A DNA stretch of 64,000 bases from NCBI GenBank assembly GCA_945859605.1, contig OX243811.1:53007398-53071397 (forward strand), read 5' to 3'. The notes under the pieces are model-generated. The model saw only the letters and a program-made list of their open reading frames with translations, was not told where the DNA came from and ran no database searches. The translations under genes were made by a program, and so were the position numbers. This document shows, in pieces, positions 1 through 11,607 of this stretch (within the stretch, counting starts at the first letter, position 1; each line of letters starts with the position of its first letter). The stretch comes from Lumbricus rubellus (taxonomy: Eukaryota; Annelida; Clitellata; Crassiclitellata; Lumbricidae).

Positions 1-1560
1 AGGGGCGGAGCAGGCTTAGCAGCTTTTCGCAACTAGTTTTTTTGCACGGGCGTCAAGTGATTTGCATATTTAATGACTCACCCAATCTTTCTCTAACTTT
101 GTGATCAGCTGTAAAATAAAATACTGTTATAAGCTGTAAAAGTAAATACTGATATTAAAGGGTTTTCAATTAGCTTGGTTGCTAGGGAAGCCGTGGTGAC
201 CGACTGGATTCCATTGCCTATTCGTGACACCTCAATGGAATGTCGCGCGTTTCGGTGGCGCTCTAAGCTGACAATAAAAGTGTCTGGTTCATCAGATCAA
301 TGGAGAGCCACAGTGACTTTACGAACATTATGCCAGTCATCAAAGAGTAGGCCCTAACAGTAATACAGTATAAGCCTATATATAATTTATGAGGAAAAAC
401 ATTCATTCCGATAGCTATTATAGGCTATTCATTCCGCATGGCTATCTATAGGATGCATATTTTATAGGCTTATAGATCTACAGCCAATCTTTCAAGTGAC
501 CTTTATACAAAATATAATCTCTCGATCTTTTATTCACTGTAGGCCTATATCTATAAAACACATGCGTAAATAACAAATACAAACATGTAGCCTACTTCAC
601 ACTCTAAGTATATATACAATTATACATACATGTATATATAATATATATATATATATCGCATTAGACCATCGCAATGCGTGTTCAAGGATTCGACATTGCT
701 CAACTTGTCGCATTTTGCAACTACCCATGATTGCACTTACATGTACATTATTCAATCACGGTTCATATTTGCACCAGCTTAAAATAAAGCTGCACTCGTA
801 TTTACGTTCATCACTGGACACATCCAGCCAGTATTAAGTGGAGACCCACTGTATCAATCTACGGAATTAATAAAATTCAGACCATATCGATAAATTGACA
901 GCATGGCTAATTAATTACAGGCAAAGTGCAAACAGCGGTCGTATAATATTGTAGCCTAATGATTATAGGAAATGCAACTGTTAGTAGATGATCAAGAAAA
1001 TACAGGGACTGATGACTGTTCAACAACCAAGCCGATTGGGTGCTATATTATTATTTGTGAGTGAGTTCATATTATTGCTTCCTCAGGTCTTGCAGAGGAA
1101 ATTGCATATTCGTAATTATATCTAATGATAATTATTGTTCTATACAGCGTTTTGCATCATCGTGCCAGTCCTCGAGTCTCTTATCTGGTTAAAACACTCA
1201 TATAGGAATTGCTATAAAATAATATATCATTGATGGCTATAGGCGGTTGCTTTAGACGACTAGTGAGACCGGCAATGTCGGTACATTCGGCAGCTGCAGT
1301 GTTCAAACACCCAGTCATAAAACAAGGCAATTTTGATGGATAGATTTTCCGCATCCTATATTCTTTTTGTAGATTAATCGATTGCATCTGAAATTTCAAC
1401 AGTGATTAGCCTGTATTAGCCTGAAATTTGCAAAATATTTATGAATTTTTTGGCGGAGTTGTTTTCTGATCGGAATCCAGTGCAATGTAGCCTAAATGTA
1501 ATTAAGCGCATCTCAGAGAGAGAGAGAGATATATATTTTAATGTATACATTACATTACAT
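1..1560. other. No gene seen; AT-rich intergenic DNA
   Basis: Only short open frames without splice support or recognisable domains. There is a TA-rich stretch near 630-655 and several TAGGCCTA-type palindromes. The first bases, AGGGGCGGAG, resemble a hAT inverted-repeat tip, but no partner end is visible in the window. Confidence 0.5.
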
Positions 1561-1795
1561 AATATAAACACTTGTTAAAGCGCTTCAAGTCGTGAGCGCC
1601 TCTGCTACTCAGAGGCGCTCACTCACGACTACAGAGCGGACACTGAATCAGAGTTTCACGCCGAAACGCATGAGCAACTGCGAGAGAAGAACTTGCTCAA
1701 GGTTCCTATTATATGTGGCGGCTTGAGGTGGATTCGAGCCCGCAACCCTCCTCCTCCATGCACCGAACACCACCACTACACCACACAGCCCAATG
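1560..1795 (+). repeat. SINE-like dispersed repeat, family 1
   Basis: A block containing CAGAGGCGCTC, GAATCAGAGTTTCACGCCGA and GCGGCTTGAGGTGGATTCGA recurs at about 38765-38960 and 45410-45560 on the same strand and at about 21775-21905 inverted. The GGATTCGAGCC segment is the reverse complement of a tRNA B-box-like motif (GGYTCGAATCC), which suggests a tRNA-related SINE. The copies differ by many substitutions, so the family is old. In this copy the CAGAGGCGCTC tip lies inside a hairpin (1588-1630). Confidence 0.7.
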
Positions 1796-4700
1796 GGATG
1801 GCGTTCTGTACAGTGTACATGTAGAGATCTGCTACATAATGCTGTGTTGCATATGCCATAGGCAATGACATAATATTTGAGTTGTTTGAACAGATCAATG
1901 GTACATGTTGGCTAATCGTGGCAAAGGTATAGTCGATGCGCAGATCTACATGTAAATGGCACGTGTGAATTTGGCAAACGTTTCACATTAATTTTGCTCT
2001 AACTTGCGCTACCCAGCTGTAAGCAGTGTTAACGCTTTAGTCACCGAGAATTAGCCAACCAAAAACGACTGAGATTTAGTCAATGTAGTTCGTGCCGAAT
2101 TGTTGCAACGTCAATGTCTGTTCAAAACTAGCCATTAATTAGGTGTGCCACAATAGCAGAATTAGATGAATGCGTAGAAGGAAAAAGAATGCGAAAAAGA
2201 CAATTGAAAAGAAGCTCGTGAGGAATGTAGCCTACATCCTACAACTTCTGATTATAAAGAAGAAAAAGTGAAGAAAAAAAGAAGAAGACGAAGAAGAAGG
2301 AGCAGAAGAAGAAGAAAAAGAACATGGACACGAAAAAGAATGCGAGCACGGACAAGTAGAGCAGCTTTTGAAGATAATCACGGCTGTATGCGATCAAGAA
2401 AGGTTATGCAGTGCTAGCGAGTTTATTTACTTTGGTCTCAGCACATAAAATGGATGGATGGACAGTTGGACACCACTGGACAGTCCTCACCCTCGTCGTC
2501 TAATCATCCCATCAACGTCTTTCGGTTCATATCTTTGTCCTCATTAATTTTTTATAACTGAATCAGATACACTGTGACTATAGGGGCGATGGAAGACCAG
2601 ATATCTCGAGCTAGCTGGCGGGGAATTGAACCTTTAACGTTTCGTCTCATTGTCCAGACCAAATGACTATCGTTCCTCTCACCGTGCCAGTATATAGGCC
2701 CATTATATATAGGCCTATTATAGTCTATCTTTGTAAAGAAATGTCATTCTCTTTCTAGCCATAGAGTCTAATCTAATCTGATAAATAAATCCTGAAATCT
2801 GACAAGTAATGTCAGCCTCACTTATCGCTGCATCGAACAGAGACGATGCATTAGTTCATGTATACATTAGTCCATGTATACATTAGTCCATGTATACATT
2901 GAATAGCCCATAGGGAGGAGGAGGAGGAGGACTGATGTTGAAAGCCATTTGCGGATCAACTCTAAGCTTAGTCTTTCGATCTGCATGCCAGAACAAATTA
3001 GCCACTTTTCCCCCAAATATAACGGAAACCCTATTAACTAATTTCATGCGGGAAAGGCTAAAGAAATATGAAGCATCGGCTGTTAACACAGATGGCCTGA
3101 GATGACGGGCGAAACATGACCTTTTCGATGGTCTATACAAAACCCATGGGCAGGTAATAATTTCACTGGATGTCAAGACCTTCAGTGATGTGCTTTGTGT
3201 GTAGGATGATGGCGTAGGGTCGTGGTAAAGTTTCATGTGTTAGGATAACGACACAATCTTCAAAATCCCTACTCACGCCTACTGAAACATTTGGAGAAAA
3301 GTTTAAAAATCGCAAAGGTCATTTAGGCAGATGTAAGCATTTTCTACAGAGAATTGAACTGGTGAGATTGTTCACTATGCCGCTGTCAACTTCTCCGTGT
3401 TTACTGTAGACTATACTGGACGCACGGTAACTAAGGCGCCGCTGCGGTACATAGAAAATCAGGCGACGATTGTATCAGCGAGCGACAAAGGGAGAGTGCT
3501 AAAGTCAATTTAATCATGGTGGAAAAATGTTCCAAACCCGCTGGACAAGAAATTCTCTTGGGCTCGTGTAAAGCCGCGTGTTGCCTTGGCCTATTTTATT
3601 ACAGGGTTATCCAATATGCAATCATAAAGCATGATGTGCGGAAGCGAGTGTATCCCTAGACATACCTATAGCCATAAAAACAGATAGCTTGTTCAAGAGT
3701 GTGTGTAGCTAATGTGATTTGTTTCCTACTTATGAGAATGAAGCTATATGACTCGCTAAAATTCAATAAAGCATGAAACTATAGTAACTGTAAAGTGTGT
3801 ATTCATACAAAGATGTGTGTGGCGGTTTGAATCTGGAAGTCCTTTAGCACTTGAAGCATGAGTGTTGATCAGTGCATCATCTCACATCTTTCGCTCTACC
3901 TCCTGGTAGGTCCATAGTTAGCTAAATGCGACACTCAGAGCTCAGCGTCACACATGATGTAGACCTACATGTGGGCCAGCTTATATTTATCATGAAACAC
4001 AACCAATGCATCCGTACTTTGTGTTGGTGGCCTTCGACTAAAACAGTTAATAAATTCCTCTCCACCCGGAATTTACTCTCCAAGAAATATTATACAAAAT
4101 GATCATAGTTTTTCTGGCCATGCATAGATGCGCCCCAGGCCCAGACAAGACGGAAGAGAACAGTTTGAGCAACTGCTAGATCGCAGAGGGGGAGAGGACC
4201 TAGGGGAGAAGAACCTATTTACAAGAAGCGGACAACCTATTACGATAGAGAACGAAAGGCCTACTAACCGTCGATATGATTGCGAGGGTCCATCGTTTTG
4301 GTCTCGTGAGGCTTCTTGCTTCAACGCAACGAATTGCTTCTCGTCTTCAGGCAAATCGTCAAATAGCCTGCAATCGGATTACCAGAAAAACATGACAGTC
4401 TACAACTTGCATAGTAAAGTACACGTTCGTTCCTTTATCAATATTAATAATTATTCAACTTAACCAGTGCTCGTTTTTAAGGAATTCAGAGTGACAGCAC
4501 ATATGCCGTTGTTCGCTAAAGCACATGGATTACTCACTCACCCATACATAATGGCCAAATTGACCTCATGTGTTCTAACAAACGTTGACTTCAAGCAGGA
4601 CGTCTGTGTTCGGGGAGTTGGGTACTAGTCTCAAACGCCAAATCAGGTGCATTTTTCATTATCATCGTCGTCGTCGTTGTCGTCATGATTATCATCATCA

Positions 4701-5005
4701 GCGATCGTCATCTTCACCACCACGACGACGACGACGACGACGACGACAAGCTGACGACATCGTTTATGACGACGTCTAACATATCACAGTGATAATTATC
4801 ATTTCAAATTCTCCACCATTGTACCTTATTCCTGGTTTATGTTACCCGGATAATTCATAATTGACTGACCTGCTGATGTCCTGCTGTTGTCTTTCTTTTT
4901 CCTGTGCATTGGTCGGCATCCAGTAGCAGAAGGATACCGTAAGAAGTGACAGGAACCAACATAAAACGATACGATCCATTTCTTCTTCTTCTTCTTCTCG
5001 AGTTT
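1796..5005. other. No gene seen; intergenic with simple repeats
   Basis: Open frames here (about 2883-3236 minus, 4103-4463 both strands, 4585-4779 plus) lack splice signals, domains or signal peptides. There is a GAA/AAG-rich purine tract at about 2200-2330, a CGT/CGA trinucleotide region at about 4655-4760, and TCT repeats at 4980-4997. A fragment at about 2590-2620 (AGATATCTCGAGCTAGC) resembles the core of the SINE at 41230-41488. Confidence 0.45.
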
Positions 5006-5013
5006 TGTATACG
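5006..5013. repeat. hAT target-site duplication, left
   Basis: TGTATACG directly precedes the left inverted-repeat tip CAGTGTTGG. The identical 8 bp follows the right tip at 8584-8591. Eight-base duplication is the hallmark of hAT insertion. Confidence 0.95.
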
Positions 5014-5024
5014 CAGTGTTGGCT

Positions 5025-5175
5025 AGTTACTTTTTAAAAGTAATCAGTTACAGTAACTAGTTACTGGACTGCAAAATGTAACTAGTTACTGTAACTGATT
5101 ACTTTTTTTAAAAAGTAACTAGTAACTGATTACAGTTACTTTTCAAAGTAACTATAGTTACTTTTAGTTACCACA
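5025..5175. repeat. Left subterminal palindromic array of the hAT element
   Basis: Multiple overlapping copies of AGTTACT / AGTAACT, with palindromes such as GTAACTAGTTAC, alternate on both strands. A matching array occupies about 8405-8575 at the other end. Clustered short motifs near both ends are known transposase-binding sites in hAT elements such as Ac; the role here is inferred. Confidence 0.8.
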
Positions 5176-5429
5176 AGCCCAATTTGATTGATTGGGTATT
5201 GCAGCTTGAAATCAACAAAGCGACTATAGATAGTAAAAATAAGTAAATACACTTTACGTTGAACTGCTTAGTGTTCACTGTCATTGTGGAAGATGGTTCA
5301 GTTGCATAGTTGCGTATTTTTCTACTGTCACTTAGGGTGACTTAGCTAATAACTAATAATGAGTTAAAAATAGCTAATGAGTTGAAAAAATTCAGTTTAA
5401 CTAAAAGTTGCACTTTTGTCCGTCGCTGA

Positions 5430-8206
5430 CTATATGTCTTTATTTGCTCGCAGCAGCAGCAGCATCTCGAAATGCTCATCGCTTAGTCTGTTTCGTCTTG
5501 GCGTGAGGATTTGTCCACCTAAACTGAAGAGACGTTCGACAGGGGCACTGGATGGAATTCCAGTGTTGAACCTCAGGAAGACTTCTTTCACCAACGGGAA
5601 TCTGTCCAGAGTATCCAGTGTTTTTTTTTCGTCCGCCAGATACAGTTCCAATTCACTCTGGACATTAAACGCCTTCCCAGAGCTGCTGTCAGCAAAAGTG
5701 AAAAAATCCTCATCCGGAAATGCCTCTGAAGGGACTGCATTGACCGTGGTTTGATCCTTTAGGGTTGAGATGCGAGTCATTTCAGATTTTAGGAGAGTCC
5801 GTGCTTTTTCTCTCATGTCGTCATCAGCACACCACCTCAGACGAAACTGTGGCAAGGTGACTGATGCAATGATGAGGTCTTCGGCTTCGAGGGATGGCCC
5901 AAAGCGTGTTTGTAGCCCATCCAGGACTGCATCAAGGAGTGGAGATGCAAACTTTACCTGGTTCTTTGCTGAGCACAATTTAGTGCGGAGAGACAGCAGA
6001 GTTGGAATGATTGTGCCCAGGAAGCAGTTTCTCTCTGCTTGCAGAATGTCCAATGCTTCTGCAACATTCTTCATGACCAAGCAGTATTCATTCACAAACG
6101 TTGTCTCGTTAGGGTTAAATGTAGGTATTCCCAGCTTCTGTGAAACGGCACGCAGTTTACTCTCTGTTCTGAAGGCAATCTCACGTATCTTATTGACTGC
6201 ATCGTAGTAAGAATTCCAACGAGTGTCATTGGGAACGATCAGAGCAGCCTGAAGCTCGTCTTTCAATAGTTCTGCTGCCTGAACACTTCTGCTGACTTTG
6301 TTCCAGAGTGCAGAACATTTGCCCATGCTGCTATAATAAAGTTTCTTGTATGAAGAATCTTTTGTTGCTTTCGCAGCATCATGAGTAGCAATCAGGTTCA
6401 ACGTGTGTGATGCACATGATTTGTGAGATGGCAAGCTGAACTGGAGGTCATCCGAAGTCTCTTCCGTTTGCATCGCTGTCTCCATATTAGTAAAGTCCAC
6501 TTCATCTTCACTTACATCAGAGTTCTCCACGTTCTCAGTTGGCATCACCTGTGCTGAACTGTTTGCTGGCCGTGCTTTCGCCCCAAAGACTCTAAATGCC
6601 TTAAGGAAGTTTGAGCCGTTATCGGTTATAGTCAACACAACCTTGTTTCCAATGCCATATTTCATGTGAACTTCCTCCAAGGTTGAAGCTATGGAATCGT
6701 AGGTATGTCTGCCTTTGAACCGTGAACACCCAAGTGCAGCAGATCTTCGCTGCATGGTATTCTCATCGATCCAGTGAACTGTAGAACCAAAGAAACCCCG
6801 ATTATGTGAACTCCATATGTCTGCTGTGGAGCACAAATAACGGACAGAGTTGAAAGTCTCAGTGAGCTTTGAGCACATTTCACCGAAACGTTTTTCAACT
6901 GTGGAGGTTACGACTTTCCTGCTAATCACGGTCTTTGTGGGTTGTAAACCTTGAATCAGCTTGATGAAAGATGGCTGCTCCACAACATTAAAAGATTGCA
7001 TGTCTTCAATTACAAAATTTGTTACAAGACTATCAACTCTTTCTTGAGTCAACCCGACGACTCCACCTAGAGTAGGGAGACGCTCTGGACAAAACATCTT
7101 GGCTTTAGGCTGAGACGGTCCAGCTGCAGAATCATCTTCCAAATCGGCTCCTCGCTTTCCAGAGGTCATCGTCTTCTCCTTGTTGTATTTTGACACAAAG
7201 GACGGATGCATTTTCTAACACACAAAAACACATTCAAATTTTTTTTAAATCTTTCAGCTCTCTAAGTTTTGCGTACACAAAGAAAAATAAAGCGAAAATT
7301 AGATACCTAGTATAAAAGTTGAATTTGCAATATTATTATTATTATATTAGTTCCTCTACAAAGTCTATGCAAAAAAATACGCTTGTAGCACCTAACGCAC
7401 AAATTGCGTTTGAATTGATAAACAGTGAGTCGGTGTTTAAGGTCAATCGATTTTGTTGTATTCTTTACCTTATTTAAGCTTGTTAATATTTATGAAAATA
7501 TACCTCTTCACGGTCTTTTGACCATTGACTATTAAGCGGAATAATTGGGCTATCGATCGCCGTTGGTCAGACCTCTCTATTCTACGTGTATATGTGGCCG
7601 CCATTAGCGGCGCCAAATTGTTTACGTTCTACCGAGCCGTCAGTAACAATAACCATCGGCGCTAATAGCAGCCTACAAAGCATGTCCGCCCAACGGGGGC
7701 TCGAACTCGTTACCTCTTGCTCTCTACGCCAGCGTGTTATCACCGGGCCGGCCCCCGGTATAGTAATAGATATAATGTTGGCCTCTATTTAGCAATAATT
7801 AATTTCGCAAGTCACGACTTGTATTCACCGCACTATTCGGCCAACGCTGAAAACCATGCAAATGCAAATAAATTCCTGATGCTAAAATACACGTCTACCA
7901 AACTGGATTCCGTGTTTTCTTTACATCATCGACTCATCGTCCACTGCCCCTCCAGCAAGGTGAGCGATAATAATGCTAACGATTAGTAACGAAATAGTTG
8001 GAAAATAATAGATTACGAATACGTACCTCGAGATGCTTTTTCAGGTTCGCCGTAGTGTTAACAGCTGTACTAAGGATTTTTGGTAACGGCCTGCAAAGCT
8101 TGCATCTAACCGAAATATTTCTATCATTTTCATCTACAAATTCAAAGCCATCTTTCAAATACCAAGTGTCAAAGGCACTTTTCCGCCTAGAACTTTCTCC
8201 CTCCAT
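5430..8206 (-). CDS. hAT family transposase with BED zinc finger (two exons)
   Basis: Catalyses cut-and-paste transposition of the surrounding element in the nucleus. Exons are 8206-8027 and 7214-5430 (minus strand), joined in phase 0 (donor GTACGT, acceptor TGTTAG), giving 654 residues. The join completes a BED-type zinc finger: C35, C38, H58 in exon 1 and H63 in exon 2. The catalytic core shows hAT landmarks: STADIWSSHN, LTITDNGSNF and NDTRWNSYYD. The C-terminus carries the hATC dimerisation motif SSAPVERLFSLGGQ followed by NRLSDEHFEMLLLL. The start at 8206 is chosen because MEGESSRRK runs straight into the BED domain; an in-frame ATG at 8287 would add residues of no recognisable character. 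An AATAAA lies inside the last codons (5442-5437), overlapping the end of the frame. No stop or frameshift is seen. Confidence 0.93.
7675..7745 (-). repeat. tRNA-SINE-like segment in the hAT intron
   Basis: Read on the minus strand, GAGTTCGAGCCCCCGT is a B-box-like motif preceded by a tRNA-like body. A related segment lies at about 59945-60020 (shared AAGCATGTC and ACGGGGGCTC on plus). A decayed SINE insertion or a piece captured in the intron is likely. Confidence 0.5.
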
Positions 8207-8404
8207 GATGACAGTCACGCTTCGAAAGAAATGATACCATGTGCACGAACCGGAAATGCATGTTCCGAGTTCATGATAATAGATCACAATTAGGCCTATC
8301 TATGTTCACGATAAGAATGGAAACATAGATGGCAAGATATTTTGCGATGTTTCTAGCGCAAGTATTAATCACAAACAGGAAATAAAGCACAAACTTGATC
8401 TACT

Positions 8405-8583
8405 TAATTTCAAAGTAACGAAAAGTAACTATTGTTGACTTAGTTACCGTTACCCGGTAAAAGTAATCAGTTACTGTAACTAATTACTTTTTTGGAAAAG
8501 TAACTAGTTACTGCAATAGTTACCTCAAAAAAGTAACTAGTTACTAGTAACGCGTTACTAGTAACGAGTAACGCACAACACTG
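8405..8583. repeat. Right subterminal array and inverted-repeat end of the hAT element
   Basis: Contains repeated AAGTAACTAGTTACT motifs, ACTAGTAACGCG and the terminal CAACACTG. It mirrors the left end in composition and orientation. Confidence 0.85.
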
Positions 8584-8591
8584 TGTATACG
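8584..8591. repeat. hAT target-site duplication, right
   Basis: TGTATACG, identical to 5006-5013. Confidence 0.95.
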
Positions 8592-8775
8592 TCGTGTCTC
8601 AAGTATCCGTTTTCCTCAATTCAGCTCAATCCACGCTGCATTCACAAGAACATATAAACTACATTTTAATTTTGCCTCAGTCTGAAACATGTTCGTATCT
8701 GCGAGCGACACAGGGAAAGTGCTGAAGTCAACGTCATGTTTGGAAGTTGTTTTTATGTTGAAAAGCAGCTGCTGT

Positions 8776-9075
<300 letters not shown>

Positions 9076-10883
9076 ACTACGAGTTGTATAGCGCCGTTTG
9101 AAATCCGATCCCGAATGCAATGACGCTGTTTGCGAGTTTTGCTATTCACTGACAGTCATTATGATTTTTAAATAGAAATGTCATGAGTTGCAATTAATAA
9201 TAGCAATGACGATTTCTATGACGCCGTTACACAGCCATAATTATGACTGTCGTAAAGGCGTCTAAATGATGACGTTGATAAAAATTAATTGACTCCAGAG
9301 ATGGCGCATTCTTGTCGTGGTATGGAATACCGTTTCATGAAATGGAACCTGCCACAGAGAGAGAACAGTCACCAATTATCTTAGCAGACCGCGGGACTTG
9401 CGAGAACCATTTCTTTACTTTGCCATGGCTATGGCCTTTAACAAAAGATGAAGGACAATTCAGATGCACTGAAAGAAAAAAAAACTGTTTTGTTCTCTCA
9501 TTATACGGCTAATGGTGCATTCATAGCAGAAATTGTTGCATGTCCAAATGACGAAATTTCTATTACCCCTTAATGTACGTTGACAAGTCGGTCTCCATAA
9601 TCGGAAAGGTAAGCTTATGTGAGCAGGAAGTTCATAGATACAAAAATTGGTTAAATTTCAGACGATGAAGTCAGCATTGTTCTTGTAGGCTTACCATGCG
9701 CACTGACATGGACTTAATCTAATCACTGCAAAAGCGTCACGATGGCTTTCTTGTACTGTAACAGTGGTGGACGCGCTGTACAATAGTGACTTTTGCAAAC
9801 GAAACATTGGACAACCACAGTTGTGGAATTTATGAATTGAAGAACAGAGTGAATAAAATGGCTGCACGGCAATGTAGACAACGATTGTTCAATGTACAAT
9901 GGATGATGTCACGTTTCACTTAGAATCGACCAGAGTCTTCTAATGTTGGATTTCATCGCTTTGTTCAAGGTTTCCAACTGAAGATGACAAGCCGACTAAT
10001 TACTAATTACTAATTACTCACCTTTCAATGTTACAATGCAGTTTCCATTGTATTATTCATGAATTTCTATAGCGCAGGAAAATGCTAGGAGGAGCTCCGG
10101 ATTCCAGCACAGCGAAAAGTAAGGTTTTGAGTCTAATGGAAAACGTTTAAAGTAAACTCACATGGAGCAGGTCTGCTGAAAGGGGAGCCCACTCCAGTCC
10201 AGACCACCGTGCCACCAAGAAAAATCTCGACTCCGCGGAGTGGTCGGGTGGCTTTGAGTACCTTAAGGTGAGCGAAGTATAGTTGACATCACAACACCAG
10301 TGCAGCACTAATGCGCTGTAATGTGGTGGGGAGCCTGTACTTAACCTCCAGCATATACAATGTATCATAACAAGAAGCGTTGCAGGGCACTGCAGGCTCA
10401 GTCCAGACGAGAATACACTATGCTAATATACCAGTAAACTATAGTTACTATACTATACCAATGTATACCATGCTATACTATACTATACTATAATTATTAC
10501 CAAGCCATACTATGTTAAACTGTAATTATTGCACCATGCCGAAAAATTCAATACATTGCAACACAGTCCGACACAATTTAATACAAAGATAATACCATGC
10601 AATACAGTACAGCATGATCTAGTGCAATACTATACACAATAAAATACAGAACAATGGAAAGAGAGCACAACGCGATTCAAAGCAAAAACCTTGCAGTAAA
10701 ATTTAATGATATCCGGAGCACAACTGTGTAGTTCAGAGTTGCTCTGAATCCATTGGACGGAAGTCGACTTTAGAAGCGTATCTCTAAACCTGACAAATAC
10801 AGGACCACTGAGAAACAGAGATACAGAGGGGCAGAGACAAAAAATGAGCCGAACAGAGAGAAACAAAAAGAAAGACAAGCAGA
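9076..10883. other. No gene seen; intergenic
   Basis: No frame here has a domain or splice support. About 10420-10640 is enriched in ACTAT/ATACC short repeats. An imperfect inverted repeat built on GACAGTCAT / ATGACTGTC lies at about 9150-9255 and may be a worn palindromic MITE. Confidence 0.45.
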
Positions 10884-10889
10884 CATCCG
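10884..10889. repeat. Polinton-like element target-site duplication, left
   Basis: CATCCG immediately precedes the left terminus AGTAGGG; the same six bases follow the right terminus at 18838-18843. Six-base duplication and AG...CT termini are the known signature of Polinton/Maverick insertion. Confidence 0.85.
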
Positions 10890-10940
10890 AGTAGGGTAAA
10901 TAGGTAGCGATTAGCCTCAACCACGTGACCCATGACGTCA

Positions 10941-10971
<31 letters not shown>

Positions 10972-11226
10972 CGAGGTCGTCTTAATTAGGTCATCTTAAT
11001 TAGGTCATCTTAATTAGGTCATCTTAATTAGGTCATCTTAATTAGGTCATCGTACTTATCCTATTATAATAATTAGGGTCTTATTAATTAGTAATTATAT
11101 TAATTAGTATATTAATTAACTTATAGTAATTAGGTAATTATATTAGTAATAGTAATTAGTTAACCCTAACTAGCAGCGGTAAAGGGCCCGACCCGGCTAT
11201 GCGTCATCGGTAATGCGTCATCGGTA
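10890..11226 (+). repeat. Left terminal inverted repeat
   Basis: In order inward: AGTAGGG tip, an E-box CACGTG (10922), a CRE-like TGACGTCA (10933), about five overlapping TCAAGGTCA motifs (to about 10972), five tandem 14-bp CTTAATTAGGTCAT units (about 10980-11050), an AT-rich TTAATTAG stretch, GTTAACCCTAACTAGCAGCG, and two copies of GCGTCATCGGTA. The same order is found inverted at the right end with scattered differences. Confidence 0.9.
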
Positions 11227-11385
11227 GAAGCGGCGACCAATCAGCGAGCGAGAACTTCTTTAGCCCAGGAAGTGTTGCCCAATCAGCGAGCGAGAATCTT
11301 GCTAGTCCAGGAAACGACACCCAATCAGAGAGCGAGAATCTTACTAGCCCAGGAACCTGGGGCCAATCAGACAGCGAGAATTTTA
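11227..11385. repeat. Tandem repeat of about 43-45 bp, four to five units, next to the left inverted repeat
   Basis: Each unit on plus contains CCAATCAGxGAGCGAGAA followed by a CTAGCCCAGGAA-like block. On minus the units are in one open frame (11485-11204) and read FSL(A/S)DW followed by a variable stretch and PGL. CCAATCAG is also a canonical CCAAT (NF-Y) box. Whether the array is regulatory or coding cannot be decided from sequence. Confidence 0.8.
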
Positions 11386-11452
11386 ATATGAGAATTTCTA
11401 AGTACGAAAGAACAAACACAGCAGGTAATTTTTTTTCTTCCAACACAAACTC

Positions 11453-11458
11453 TTTATT
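11453..11458 (-). terminator. Polyadenylation signal of the polymerase gene
   Basis: AATAAA on minus, about 150 nt downstream of the polymerase stop codon at 11608. It is a suitable distance and the first AATAAA after the stop. Confidence 0.6.
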
Positions 11459-11607
11459 CAACCAATACATAATATGTTTATGCAATATTATTCAACGCTT
11501 TTCGCAAAGTCCAAGTCTTCATAGTGTCCATTTTACTAGAATATACGATTGCACAATAACCATTATGCAATACCTTAACATATTTACACAGTCCATCTTA
11601 TGCAGTA

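Larger units (their letters stand above)
5014..8583 (-). mobile_element. Complete autonomous hAT DNA transposon
   Basis: The element is 3570 bp. Its ends are inverted: CAGTGTTGG at 5014 and CAACACTG ending at 8583. A perfect 8-bp target duplication, TGTATACG, flanks it at 5006-5013 and 8584-8591. Subterminal regions (about 5025-5175 and 8405-8575) are packed with short palindromic motifs of the GTAACTAGTTAC / AGTAACTTTT type, probably transposase-binding sites. The only gene is a two-exon transposase on the minus strand with no inactivating lesion seen. Intact coding capacity and an undecayed duplication suggest recent insertion. The intron carries a tRNA-SINE-like segment. Confidence 0.95.

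Noticed and set aside
2883..3236. 117-codon minus frame
   Set aside because: No domain, signal peptide or splice evidence.
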